A stretch of 64,000 nucleotides of DNA from Crassaminicella profunda (GCF_019884785.1 NZ_CP082326.1:1109355-1173354), one strand, 5' to 3'. Shown: positions 37,291 through 46,708, numbered from the stretch's first letter. Made by a program: numbers and translations. Notes: a model not told the origin generated them from the sequence alone.

Positions 37291-38346
37291 ATGAACAGGA
37301 TTGGGATACTTGGTGCAGGAAGTGGTGGATTAGCTTTAGGATCATATTTAAGTGATAAAAATCATAAAGTAAGTATTTGGAACAGAAATAAAAATAGAAT
37401 AGATCAGATAACAAAAAATAATGGGAATGTCTTAGTGCATGACCATTGTTCAAATAAAAAAAGCTATAAAAGGATTGGAAATTTTGAATTAGACTTAAAA
37501 AAAATAGTTGAGCGTTCTAAATATATTTTTATAGTGATGCCAGCTATAGCATATAAAGAGATGGCACAAAGAATGGCCTCTTATATTACAGATGAACATA
37601 TAATAATCCTTATGCCTGGAAGGACTTTTGGAACGGTAGAATTTATGGATGAAATAAAAAAAATAAAGGATGTAAATCCAACTTGTATTGAAACACAAAC
37701 GATTATTCATACTTGCAGATTTGATCATGAAATACTAAATATTTATGCTACTAAGCCAAAAGTTCAATATACTTCACTGAGACCACTTAGTGAAGGAATC
37801 ATAAGAGAAATTAATGAGCTATGTAGTAATTTTGTGTACGAAAAAGATTATCTAGCCATAACACTTCATAACATTGGAGCAATGCTTCATCCTATTCCAG
37901 CAGTCTTAAATATAACTCAAATAGAAAATAGTAGAAAATATAAGCATTATATTGAAGGGATTACTCCTGTTGTTGCAAACTATATAGAAAAAATTGATCT
38001 AGAGAGAAAAGAAATATATATGTATTTAGGTAAAAACTTCTTTTCCGTATGTGACTGGTTAAGTTTGGAATATGGAAGTGTTGGGAATACCCTTTATGAA
38101 AAAATTCAAAACACAAAAGCTTATGATGATATATATGGAGCTAATTCTTTAAAGCATCGCTATATTTATGATGATTTAATAACAGGATTAGTACCCATAT
38201 ATTGGTTTGGAAAATCATTAGGACTTAAATTATATAATTTAGAATCTTTTATTACCTTTGCATGCAACTTATTAAATTATGATTTTTATAAAAATGGTAG
38301 AAATTATACAATCCATAATATGAAGGCGTTTAGTATTTTCTTATAA
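37291..38346 (+). CDS. Opine dehydrogenase family protein
   Basis: A 351-residue NAD(P)-dependent protein of the octopine/nopaline dehydrogenase family. The N-terminal Rossmann domain starts IGILGAGSGGLALGSYL (GxGxxG at residues 8-13); MPAIAYKEM and the LMPGRTFG block follow. The C-terminal helical domain has TLHNIGAMLHPIPAVLN with the conserved His near residue 190 and Asp in the later helices. Family members reductively join an amino acid to an alpha-keto acid. It starts the spsF-spsE-spsG-ATP-grasp run, with strong AGGGGAGG. An opine enzyme is not part of known nonulosonic acid pathways. A sugar-specific dehydrogenase of the same fold is the alternative. Confidence 0.75.
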   Translation: MNRIGILGAGSGGLALGSYLSDKNHKVSIWNRNKNRIDQITKNNGNVLVHDHCSNKKSYKRIGNFELDLKKIVERSKYIFIVMPAIAYKEMAQRMASYITDEHIIILMPGRTFGTVEFMDEIKKIKDVNPTCIETQTIIHTCRFDHEILNIYATKPKVQYTSLRPLSEGIIREINELCSNFVYEKDYLAITLHNIGAMLHPIPAVLNITQIENSRKYKHYIEGITPVVANYIEKIDLERKEIYMYLGKNFFSVCDWLSLEYGSVGNTLYEKIQNTKAYDDIYGANSLKHRYIYDDLITGLVPIYWFGKSLGLKLYNLESFITFACNLLNYDFYKNGRNYTIHNMKAFSIFL

Positions 38347-38361
38347 TGGGAGGGGGGAATT

Positions 38362-39129
38362 ATGAATATTGTTGCAATTATTCAAGCAAGAATGGGTTCT
38401 ACTAGATTGCCTGGAAAAGTATTATTACCACTTAAAGGAAAACCTGTATTGTGGCATATCGTAAATAGATTAAAAGCATGTAAAAATATCAATAATATAG
38501 TGATTGCTACAAGTGTAGAAGAAAATGATAATAAGATAGAATGCTTTTGTAAGGAAAACAAAATAGATTATTTTAGAGGTAGTGAAAAGAATGTACTAGA
38601 AAGATATTATTTTACTGCAAGGAAGTTTCAAGCAGATCATATAGTAAGAATAACAGCAGATAACCCTGTTTTAGACCCGAAAATCATAGACGAGTTAATA
38701 GATATTTATAAAAAAGATCAGTATGATTTTTATGGAGTAGGTTCAGGTTTTCCTTATGGAATAAGTGGAGCAATTTTTTCATTCAAAGCACTAGAAGAAA
38801 GTTACTTAAATGCTAAAGTACCATCAGAAAAAGAGCATGTTGGATTATATATAAAAAAGAGATCCAAAGAATACAAAGTTGGGTTTTATGGAAAATATAA
38901 AGATTTAGGAGATTATAGATGGACATTAGATACAAAAGAAGATTATTTACTTATAAAAAAAATATATGATGCTTTATATAAAAAAGAAGAGTTATTTTTT
39001 ACAGAAGATATATTAAAATTTATAGAGAAAAATCCGCAATTCAAAACAATCAATAAAAACACAATAAGAGATGCAGGATTATTAAAAACACTTATGGATG
39101 ATGAGAACTACCTAAATAAAAAAATCTAA
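38362..39129 (+). CDS. spsF: CMP-nonulosonate cytidylyltransferase, SpsF type
   Basis: A 255-residue nucleotidyltransferase: IIQARMGSTRLPGKVLLPL at the N-terminus is the CTP-binding signature, IVRITADNPVLDP holds the metal-binding Asp, and the C-terminal DYRWTLDTKEDYLLIK is the usual SpsF end. It activates the nonulosonic acid with CTP. It begins 16 bases after the opine dehydrogenase, with GGAGGGG. Role is by family and context with SpsE and SpsG. Confidence 0.87.
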   Translation: MNIVAIIQARMGSTRLPGKVLLPLKGKPVLWHIVNRLKACKNINNIVIATSVEENDNKIECFCKENKIDYFRGSEKNVLERYYFTARKFQADHIVRITADNPVLDPKIIDELIDIYKKDQYDFYGVGSGFPYGISGAIFSFKALEESYLNAKVPSEKEHVGLYIKKRSKEYKVGFYGKYKDLGDYRWTLDTKEDYLLIKKIYDALYKKEELFFTEDILKFIEKNPQFKTINKNTIRDAGLLKTLMDDENYLNKKI

Positions 39130-39171
39130 TTGGAAAGGGCAGATTAAATTTATTATTTTAAAGGAGTCTGA

Positions 39172-40227
39172 ATGAAATCTATGATTTGGAATATAGAAAA
39201 TAAAAAAATAGATTTTAATAAAAGAACACTAATTATTGCAGAAATTGGTGCAAATCACGATGGAGAACTTAAAAAAGCTAAGAATTTAATAGATATAGCT
39301 TATCGTGCAGGTGTTGATGCTGTAAAATTTCAAACATATACTTCAGATGAATTAGTAGCAGACAAAGATAGAATAATCACTTGGGGAAAAAAAGGACAAA
39401 AAGTAACTGAATCAATAGGGGATATGTTTAAGCATCTAACTTTAAATAGGAAGTATTATAAAGAATTATTTCAATATGCTAAAAGCTTAGATTTAATGCC
39501 ATTTTCTACGCCCTTTAGCATAGATGGAGTTAGATTTTTAGAGAATTTAAATGTTTCTATGTATAAGATAGCATCATCAGATGTTGGGAATATTCCAATG
39601 CTAAAGGAGATTGCAAAAACAAAAAAGCCTGTTATTTTAAGTACAGGAAAATCCACATATGAAGAAATAGATTTAGCTATAAGAACTCTTGAAGAAAATG
39701 GAACAAAATATATTGCTATACTTCATTGTGTAGCAGCATATCCTACAAAAATAGAAGATTCAAATATAAAAATAATGAAAACGCTAAAGAAAATGTATCC
39801 AGAATATATTGTAGGTTTTTCTGATCATTCTAAAGGATATTTAGCATCTTCCATTGCAGTAACTCATGGAGCAAAGATTATAGAAAAACATATAACCTAT
39901 GATTGTAATGCAGAAGGACCAGATCATTGGTTTAGTCTAGATGAAAATGGTATAAATGAACTTGTAAGGACAATAAGAATCAGTGAAAAAATAATGGGAG
40001 ACGGAAGAAAGAAGATTTTAGCGTCAGAAAGTAAAGGAAGGAAATATGCTAGACCCTCTATTGTTGCTAAAAAACAGATTGAAAAAGGACAAATAATTAC
40101 AGAGAATATGATAAAAATATGCAGACCTGGATATGGAATGGAACCAAGATTTTTAGATGTTGTCATAGGAAGAGTTTGTAAAAAGTCTTTAAAAGAAAAT
40201 GAAGTATTTACATGGGAGCATATTTAA
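39172..40227 (+). CDS. spsE: Nonulosonic acid synthase, NeuB/PseI/SpsE family
   Basis: A 351-residue enzyme condensing a 6-deoxy-diamino hexose (or related aldose) with phosphoenolpyruvate. The TIM-barrel part has IIAEIGANHDGEL, DAVKFQTYTSDEL, MPFSTPFS, YKIASSDVGN and FSDHSKGYLAS with the metal and PEP residues; EKHITYDCNAEGPDHWFSL is the catalytic end. A C-terminal SAF (antifreeze-like) domain spans about 290-351 (ARPSIVAKKQIEKGQ). Start ATG after AAAGGAG. The PseI versus NeuB/LegI specificity cannot be told by eye; PseB and PseC nearby favour a pseudaminic-like substrate. Confidence 0.9.
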   Translation: MKSMIWNIENKKIDFNKRTLIIAEIGANHDGELKKAKNLIDIAYRAGVDAVKFQTYTSDELVADKDRIITWGKKGQKVTESIGDMFKHLTLNRKYYKELFQYAKSLDLMPFSTPFSIDGVRFLENLNVSMYKIASSDVGNIPMLKEIAKTKKPVILSTGKSTYEEIDLAIRTLEENGTKYIAILHCVAAYPTKIEDSNIKIMKTLKKMYPEYIVGFSDHSKGYLASSIAVTHGAKIIEKHITYDCNAEGPDHWFSLDENGINELVRTIRISEKIMGDGRKKILASESKGRKYARPSIVAKKQIEKGQIITENMIKICRPGYGMEPRFLDVVIGRVCKKSLKENEVFTWEHI

Positions 40228-40229
40228 TT

Positions 40230-41231
40230 ATGTTTAATGAAATTGTATTTATTCTAGAAATATGCAAAAAAAGAGGATTAGGTCATTGGTTTAGATGTTT
40301 AGCTTTAAGCAAAAGCTTAAAAGAAAATAATCCTATAAGGATCACTTGGCTATTAGATATGTTACCTAATTGTTATAAAACTATATTAGATAAAGAAAAA
40401 ATAAATTATAAAGTTGGTAAATTTAGAGATGTTTATATTTTACAAAATACATTAAAGAAAATGAATACGAAAGTGATCATTTTAGACCTAATGGATTTAG
40501 AGAAAGATTATGTGAATCATTTAAAAAAGCTCTATAAAACAATTAGTATTGGTGGAAGTAAAGAAGGAGTAGCGTATACTAATATTTCTGTAAATGGAAT
40601 GATAAAAAGAAAGGGATTTATAGATGAATTCTATGGAGATCAGTTATATACAGATGTCAAATATATTATTTTAAGACCAGATATTTTAAAATATCAAAAT
40701 AAAAAATTAAATAAGGGTATAAAAAAGATCTATATTTCTTTGGGTGGAGATTATAGGGCATTAGGTGTTAAAATTGCTAAGTTACTGAATAGAATAAATC
40801 CTAATTTTTATATCTATGTAGTATTAGGAGCGAATACAAATATAGAAAAATATAGTGTAAGTCATCCTATAAAAATATTAAAAAACATAGAGAATCCAGG
40901 AAGAATCATGAAAGATTGTGATATAGCTATTACAGCTGGTGGAATGACAACCTTTGAGTTATTGTATATAGGGGTACCGATTATTTTAATATCTATAACG
41001 GATTTTCAAAGGTATCCTTGTAAAGTATTTCAAGACAATGGTATAGGCATATATTTGGGAGAGCATGATGATGAAAACTTAGAAGTAAAACTAAAAGGAA
41101 CATTAAAAGAAATGGACGATTTTCATAAAAGAGAAAAAATGGTACAAAAAGGACAAATGTTGATAGATGGAAAAGGTGTACTGCGAGTAAAAGAAATTAT
41201 ATTAAGGGAGTTGAATAGGGGGAGAATATGA
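40230..41231 (+). CDS. spsG: UDP-sugar hydrolase, PseG/SpsG type
   Basis: A 333-residue GT-B-like hydrolase that removes UDP from the acylated diamino sugar before condensation by SpsE. Seen: GLGHWFRCLALSKSL (PseG signature with catalytic His), IIVLDLMDL-like IILDLMDLEKDY, ISLGGDYRAL and ITAGGMTTFELLYIGVPIILI. An ATG at 40212 would overlap spsE by 16 bases and lacks a good binding site; GGGAG at 40213-40217 better fits the ATG at 40230, so that start is preferred. It overlaps the ATP-grasp gene by four bases (ATGA). Confidence 0.85.
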   Translation: MFNEIVFILEICKKRGLGHWFRCLALSKSLKENNPIRITWLLDMLPNCYKTILDKEKINYKVGKFRDVYILQNTLKKMNTKVIILDLMDLEKDYVNHLKKLYKTISIGGSKEGVAYTNISVNGMIKRKGFIDEFYGDQLYTDVKYIILRPDILKYQNKKLNKGIKKIYISLGGDYRALGVKIAKLLNRINPNFYIYVVLGANTNIEKYSVSHPIKILKNIENPGRIMKDCDIAITAGGMTTFELLYIGVPIILISITDFQRYPCKVFQDNGIGIYLGEHDDENLEVKLKGTLKEMDDFHKREKMVQKGQMLIDGKGVLRVKEIILRELNRGRI

Positions 41232-42457
41232 ATATACTCATATTAGGTGCAGGAGTGGATCAAATTCATATGATAAAAAAAGCAAAAGACCTTGGTCATA
41301 CTGTTTATACTTGTGATAGAAATAAAAATGCTCTAGGAAATAAATATGCAGATTATCCACTAGACATAGATCTAATAGATGTAGAAAGTATAAGAAAAGT
41401 TATAGTAGATAACAATATTCAAGGAATTTGTACAATGGCAAGTAATTTGGCTCCAAGAATAGTAGCAAAAATAGGTGAGGAATTTAAATTGAATACAATA
41501 GCTTATCAATCTTCTCTGAAGGCAACAGAAAAAGCTGTATTTAGAGAATTATTCAGAAATACGGATATTCCAATTGCTGAAGGTGGTAAAGTTTATACTT
41601 TTGAAGATGCATTAAAAATATGCAAAGCAATTGGTTTTCCAGTTTTATTTAAACCATCAGATGGGGCTGGATGCAGGGGAATAAGAATTGTAAGAGATAA
41701 TAAAGATATACAAGAAAAATTTAAATTTTCTAAGAGTCAAAGTGATTCAGGAATTGTGGTAGTTGAAAAATATTATGAAGACCATTTAGTTTTTGGAGTC
41801 GAATCAGTAGTCAATGAAGGAAGAACTTATATTGTAGGAATTGCTGATAAAATGGTTAAGAAATATCCTGAAATAGGAACTTTAGGAATTACTTTACCAA
41901 CAACATTAGATGATAAAAAAATACAAAAGGTAAAAGCAATTGTTGAAAAAATTCATAAAAAATTAGACATTAAAATGGGAGCAACCCACCTAGATTTTGT
42001 ATGGGGTGATAATGAGCCTAGAATTATTGATATAGGTCCAAGACTTGCAGGAGGACCTTTGATTCATGAACTATTATATAAATTAACTGGGTTTGATATG
42101 ATTCAATATGTTATCAAACAAAGTCTTGGAAAGGTTGAAAATCCTAAAATAAGAAAAATAAAAAAAGCAGGAATGAGTATACATTTTTTTTCTCCTATTT
42201 CTGGAAGATTACAAGATTTTCAAATGCCAACATTAAAAGAAAATATGACGGGTGTTTGGAGAAAAGGAAAAGGAGATATAATAGATGTGAATACTTCTAA
42301 CACAGGAAGATTAGGCTATGTGACTTGTATAGATGATCATATTGAAGTGGTAAGAGAAAAAATAAAAGATTTTATATTGAATACAAGCATAACCATAGTA
42401 GATGATCATAATCAGTTAAAAAGGATTACGCCAATATTAAAAGGGTGGGTATATTGA
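41228..42457 (+). CDS. ATP-grasp ligase of the sugar locus
   Basis: A 409-residue ATP-grasp enzyme with N-terminal pre-ATP-grasp Rossmann domain (ILILGAGVDQIHMIKKAKDL), the phosphate loop KPSDGAGCRGI near residue 145, VVEKYYED, and the Mg-binding end with THLDFVW and PRIIDIGPRLAGG. A C-terminal region from about 315 has HFFSPISGRLQ. Such enzymes join a carboxylate to an amine or other nucleophile using ATP. It is coupled to spsG by an ATGA overlap and is the last gene of the run, ending in a hairpin. It is a good candidate to N-acylate the C4 or C5/C7 amine of the sugar in place of the missing acetyltransferase. The acceptor is not known. Confidence 0.75.
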   Translation: MNILILGAGVDQIHMIKKAKDLGHTVYTCDRNKNALGNKYADYPLDIDLIDVESIRKVIVDNNIQGICTMASNLAPRIVAKIGEEFKLNTIAYQSSLKATEKAVFRELFRNTDIPIAEGGKVYTFEDALKICKAIGFPVLFKPSDGAGCRGIRIVRDNKDIQEKFKFSKSQSDSGIVVVEKYYEDHLVFGVESVVNEGRTYIVGIADKMVKKYPEIGTLGITLPTTLDDKKIQKVKAIVEKIHKKLDIKMGATHLDFVWGDNEPRIIDIGPRLAGGPLIHELLYKLTGFDMIQYVIKQSLGKVENPKIRKIKKAGMSIHFFSPISGRLQDFQMPTLKENMTGVWRKGKGDIIDVNTSNTGRLGYVTCIDDHIEVVREKIKDFILNTSITIVDDHNQLKRITPILKGWVY

Positions 42458-42474
42458 TGTATACCCATCCTTTT
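42440..42474. terminator. Hairpin terminator shared by convergent genes
   Basis: AAAGGGTGGGTATA pairs with TATACCCATCCTTT and spans the stop of the ATP-grasp gene; it is followed by a short T run. It lies between that gene and the minus-strand glycosyltransferases and may work in both directions. Confidence 0.65.
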
Positions 42475-42487
42475 GAATGATGTAATT

Positions 42488-43576
42488 TTATTTTTTTATA
42501 GATAGTAAATTTTTATTTAAAATGTTTTGTAGATCTATGAATGATTCGATTTCATAAATATTTTCGTTATATGATTTTTTGAATTGGTTATAATATTTTT
42601 CTAGCAATATAGTGGGTGTGGTGATGTCTAAAAAGTTATGCAATAGTTTAATTAATGAGAAAAAATGATTGTGTATATTTAAATCTTTGAATACAGTACG
42701 TGCGTTGATCATTGCTGAAGAACTGTAAGTCATATATATTTTATTTTGAAGATTAGATGGATTGTTTATATATTCATTTAAATAAATTACTTCCCAAGGA
42801 ATACCCTCATGCTCTAAAATATCAACACCTAATCCAGTATATTTGTACTTAGAATCAGATGGATGTTTTTTTATTAATATTTTAAAGTCTTTTAATACTT
42901 TTATAATATTCATGAGTAAGTATTTTTCTTCAATATAGGATGTTTTATGTGTAAGGGTAAAACATTGGTCAAAAAATACAATATCATAATCTTTCTTTTC
43001 ATATTGATAATCAAACAGGATATTTAGTTCATTACATAGTTCATATTTCAATTTACTATCCAAGTATTTTTTTAATTCAATGTTTTTTAACGGTTTATTT
43101 AATGTACTGATATAAAGTCTTTTATCGAACAACCATATTTCTGATATTGTATTGAAATCTAGGGGATTCCTTTGAAGATTATTTTTATTTTTAAAAAATT
43201 CACTTGCTTCTTTTGGACGGTAAGTCATATAGCCTTCATCTGTTAAAATTATTTTTGTATGGTTGGGTATAGCATTCATTAAAATAGAATTGAAAATAGA
43301 GCCCCATGAAAAATAATGAAGTACATGAATACTTGTAAAATCAATTTTATCAAATTGCTGCTGGATTAGATGGAAGGGTTTATTTTTTTCTTCTATTAAA
43401 ATGAGTTCATCCCAAACAGCTAATTTTTTAGAATTTATATATACTTTTTTAAGATGATGATCAGAAATTAAAATGATTTTATAATTGTCTTTATATACTG
43501 TTTTAGATAATATATATGAAACAAAAACATGATAGGGGGTTAAGCATGAAAAACAAATGGCTTTATTGTCAGTCAA
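42488..43576 (-). CDS. Candidate sialyltransferase-like (nonulosonic acid) glycosyltransferase
   Basis: A 362-residue protein with no signal peptide. Three short motifs shared by bacterial sialyltransferase families (GT52 and relatives) are in order: Asp-Glu-Gly at 113-115 (IILTDEGYMTYR), His-Pro at 238-239 (ILIKKHPSD) and Ser-Ser near 285-287 (TYSSSAMINA). These bind the acceptor and CMP-sugar. It would transfer the CMP-nonulosonate made by the adjacent sps genes to an acceptor. Start is TTG at 43576 after AAGGAG; it lies 13 bases after a glycosyltransferase gene on the same strand. A polysaccharide transferase of other GT-B class is possible. Confidence 0.6.
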   Translation of the reverse strand: MTDNKAICFSCLTPYHVFVSYILSKTVYKDNYKIILISDHHLKKVYINSKKLAVWDELILIEEKNKPFHLIQQQFDKIDFTSIHVLHYFSWGSIFNSILMNAIPNHTKIILTDEGYMTYRPKEASEFFKNKNNLQRNPLDFNTISEIWLFDKRLYISTLNKPLKNIELKKYLDSKLKYELCNELNILFDYQYEKKDYDIVFFDQCFTLTHKTSYIEEKYLLMNIIKVLKDFKILIKKHPSDSKYKYTGLGVDILEHEGIPWEVIYLNEYINNPSNLQNKIYMTYSSSAMINARTVFKDLNIHNHFFSLIKLLHNFLDITTPTILLEKYYNQFKKSYNENIYEIESFIDLQNILNKNLLSIKK

Positions 43577-43589
43577 TAGATTCCACTCC

Positions 43590-45038
43590 TTATTTGGTAC
43601 AATTAAATATAGGGTACCTTTTTATGAGGATATTTTTATCTATTAAATAATTAAATACTTCATGCAATAGGGTATTGATCTTCCTTTGGTCATGAATGTC
43701 ATGGACTCTGAAACAACTTAAAGGTTCTGATATATATAATACTTTTCCCTTATCAATAATGTTGATGATCGTAAGCAAGTTAGCCATTATTTGATCTTCT
43801 TTTGCTACATATATACCAAACTTACCTTTTTGTATATCATTTTCAATAGCTTTTCTCTTAAATAAAGGAATACTTATTTCATCAATGAGATCAAATATTT
43901 TTGTTAATAATAAACTGATAAAAAATTTACCATTTAACATAGAGTTATTGTCAAATAGTTTTCTTTTTATATGTGTATCTTCTAAAATGGTTCCATTCTT
44001 ATCTATTAATTGGCTGTAGGATGTGACGCATTGTAAATCTTTATATTTAAAAAAATAATTCATCATTATAGTGATTCTGTCTTTATGATAAATAACATCA
44101 TCTTTTAAATAGCTAAGATGTTCACCAGAACTTATTTTTAAAAGTTGGCTTAGCATATCTTTATTTTGAAATAATACATCACTTCTATAGTATTGAATAT
44201 TAGGATGCTTTTCTATATATTTTTGGGTTGTTTTTTTGCATTCATCATTTGAACTTTTATCAATAATAATGATTTGTATGTTTTTGTAGGTTTGATTGAG
44301 GACACTATCTAGAGCACTTTTAAAATAATCTACTCTATCATATGCTTCTATAAAAACACTGACTAAGGGAAAAATATCTTTTGCATATTCATTTAAAAAT
44401 AGATCTCTATATGCTTCGTATCCATTCTTTGTATTAACGATTCCACAATCATGAATACACCAAGGGGGATTTTGTTTTGGAATTACTACTTCATATCCTC
44501 CTTTATGAAATTCAATACTTTGAGATAGATCATAAAAATGCCAACCATCAAAGAGATCTTCTCTCCAAGGAATATCATATTGGGTGATCATGATTAATCC
44601 ATCGATAGCTTTTACTATTTCATATTCATTTTCTATTGTATTAAAATTTAGTAGTTCTAATTTTCCAGAATGACTATCATAAACTTTTCCATATCGAGTA
44701 TTAGATTCCCACCATATTCCATTTAGAGGAATTGTTTGAGTACCTGCTACGCCTATCATTCCTATACTTTTGTGGGTTTCAAAAATATCTATAAAATCTA
44801 CTATAAAATTTTTATTGATGATAAATACATCCTGGTGCATATAGACTTTATATTTAGCATCTGAATCTTTTATTGCTTGATTATATCCTTTTGTAATGCT
44901 TTCTGCATTTTTTATACACAAAGTTTCTATTGTATAGTCTTCTGGTATATAGAGATTTTTAATATATAATAATGCTTCTTCATACATTTCTTCATTATTT
45001 ACACAGGTGATAAAGGCTATTTTTTTAGGACTTAACAT
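43590..45038 (-). CDS. Two-domain glycosyltransferase (StrF-like plus GT2)
   Basis: A 482-residue cytoplasmic protein. Residues 1-225 form a StrF/Glyco_tranf_2_5 domain (KIAFITCVNNEEMYEEALLY, YMHQDVFIINKNF, GWHFYDLSQSIEF, WCIHDCGIVN). Residues 226-480 form a GT2 domain (VSVFIEAYDRVDYFKSALDS, IIIIDKSSNDECK, LSYLKDDVIYH with the Asp-Asp pair). The shorter protein at 35689-36369 is a near copy of the first domain. Its ATG overlaps the stop of the upstream GT2-methyltransferase gene by 7 bases. It probably adds sugars to the surface protein or polysaccharide. Confidence 0.78.
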   Translation of the reverse strand: MLSPKKIAFITCVNNEEMYEEALLYIKNLYIPEDYTIETLCIKNAESITKGYNQAIKDSDAKYKVYMHQDVFIINKNFIVDFIDIFETHKSIGMIGVAGTQTIPLNGIWWESNTRYGKVYDSHSGKLELLNFNTIENEYEIVKAIDGLIMITQYDIPWREDLFDGWHFYDLSQSIEFHKGGYEVVIPKQNPPWCIHDCGIVNTKNGYEAYRDLFLNEYAKDIFPLVSVFIEAYDRVDYFKSALDSVLNQTYKNIQIIIIDKSSNDECKKTTQKYIEKHPNIQYYRSDVLFQNKDMLSQLLKISSGEHLSYLKDDVIYHKDRITIMMNYFFKYKDLQCVTSYSQLIDKNGTILEDTHIKRKLFDNNSMLNGKFFISLLLTKIFDLIDEISIPLFKRKAIENDIQKGKFGIYVAKEDQIMANLLTIINIIDKGKVLYISEPLSCFRVHDIHDQRKINTLLHEVFNYLIDKNILIKRYPIFNCTK

Positions 45039-46708
45039 AAATTTTCACCTTCTATGATTTTTAATAGTTCTTGAGTCTCAATATTCTGAGGATTAATCTC
45101 ATAAGATTTAGATAATAAAATATTTGCATATTCGTACATATTTTTTTTACTTAATTGAGAGGATAATTGATTTAATACTTTGTCTTTTTTTATAATATTC
45201 ATATGAATTATTTTTATAAGAGTATTTAAATTTAATTTAGAATCATCGATTATTTCTATTAAAGATTTTGAACTTTCTTCAATCAATATATCATTTTCAA
45301 TTCTTCTTAATAAGAACTTAATTTTTGTATGATTACTATTATTTTCTTCTATAGAATTTTCTATCTTTCTTGCTTTTATAAAATATTGTTGAAATTGATA
45401 TTGTTTTGTCATATTTCTTCCTGTTATATTATTTAATGAATTGATTAACTTCTTGTCAGCTTCATTTGGTTGTGTAGTTTTTCCAGTGATTGTTTCAATT
45501 GTATAATTCACGTCGTTGAACATAGTATTGATTTGTTTTAATGTGAAAAATCTAATAGGTGTTTGGTCATCATGTACCCAATTTCCATTTATCAAATTTT
45601 TAATATTGCTATAGTGCATGATATTAGGAATACTGGCTAAAATTTTTCCGTCTTTTTTCATATACATTCCTATGTTTTTTAATATTTTCCAAGGATCATA
45701 TAAATGCTCTAGTATATTTCCTAATATAATATAATCAAAATAATTTTCATCGTATGGAAGTTTTTCGTTTTCTATATTTAGGCATTGTACATTAGCAAAA
45801 GACTTAGCAATTTCTAAAGCTTTTTTATTTAAATCTATTCCATATAAATTAGCTGTTTTGCAATTGTTTTTGATTTGAAGTAAAGTACCTCCGTAACCAC
45901 ATCCAATTTCTAATACATTGACTTTTTTAGATTGAAAATTATCCATTAAATTTATTAAATCTACTTGAATATTTGAATAATAAGAAATAGAGAAACCCCA
46001 TTTTTTTTTAAATTTCTTTTTATTAACTTTAAGAATTTTAGAAAATTCATTTTTAGTTTCATTAAAAGAAACACTGCCAAAATGATGTATAAATACATCT
46101 TTACAGAGCATTAATTTGTATCCAGCTAACTTGATTCTAAAGGAATAATCATCATCTTCAAAATTTCCAGGTGAAAATCGTTCATCTAACAGCCCAATCT
46201 TTTCTACGACTTCCTTTTTAATAAGCATACAAAATCCAATTAATCTTAGTTTTTCTTCCCATTGATTTTTACTAGAAATATTGTTTTTTTTTGCAAATGT
46301 AATCATTTCTTCAATGTTATTGTAGGTAGATGGTATTGTTTGATGATTAGAACAGTTATTTGTAACAGCGCCTACAGCGCCTATATCTTTATCACTATAT
46401 AAGCATTTATTCAAATTTGTAAGCCAATTAGGTGTGACAATGATATCGTTATTTAAAAGGAGGATATTATCTCCTTTTGCTATTTTTATCCCTTGATTAC
46501 AACCTTTAGGAAATCCTAAATTATCTTCATTAAATATACATTGAATATCTTCTTGATTTTTTAACCATTTAGTAGTTCCATCAGTAGAGTGATTATCGAT
46601 TACTATGAGTTCATAAGTGTTTTTGTCTGTATATTTTCTAATACTATTGATACAAAGTTTTGTATAATGCAATTGATTAAAAGTTAATAGTATAATACTT
46701 GTTTTCAT
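45032..46708 (-). CDS. Fused GT2 glycosyltransferase and SAM methyltransferase
   Basis: A 558-residue protein. Residues 1-235 are a GT-A domain (SIILLTFNQLHYTKLCINSI, LLLNNDIIVTPNWL with the Asp region, and EDDYSFRIKLAGYKL near residue 190). Residues 255-410 are a class I methyltransferase domain (VLEIGCGYGGTLLQIK as SAM motif I, YDENYFDYIILGNILEHLYDP). The C-terminal 120 residues are helical and TPR-like. It can both add a sugar and methylate it or the acceptor. Start ATG after AAGGATGG, first gene of the three-gene minus-strand unit. Part of this gene survives as the remnant at 36388. Confidence 0.8.
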   Translation of the reverse strand: MKTSIILLTFNQLHYTKLCINSIRKYTDKNTYELIVIDNHSTDGTTKWLKNQEDIQCIFNEDNLGFPKGCNQGIKIAKGDNILLLNNDIIVTPNWLTNLNKCLYSDKDIGAVGAVTNNCSNHQTIPSTYNNIEEMITFAKKNNISSKNQWEEKLRLIGFCMLIKKEVVEKIGLLDERFSPGNFEDDDYSFRIKLAGYKLMLCKDVFIHHFGSVSFNETKNEFSKILKVNKKKFKKKWGFSISYYSNIQVDLINLMDNFQSKKVNVLEIGCGYGGTLLQIKNNCKTANLYGIDLNKKALEIAKSFANVQCLNIENEKLPYDENYFDYIILGNILEHLYDPWKILKNIGMYMKKDGKILASIPNIMHYSNIKNLINGNWVHDDQTPIRFFTLKQINTMFNDVNYTIETITGKTTQPNEADKKLINSLNNITGRNMTKQYQFQQYFIKARKIENSIEENNSNHTKIKFLLRRIENDILIEESSKSLIEIIDDSKLNLNTLIKIIHMNIIKKDKVLNQLSSQLSKKNMYEYANILLSKSYEINPQNIETQELLKIIEGENLC

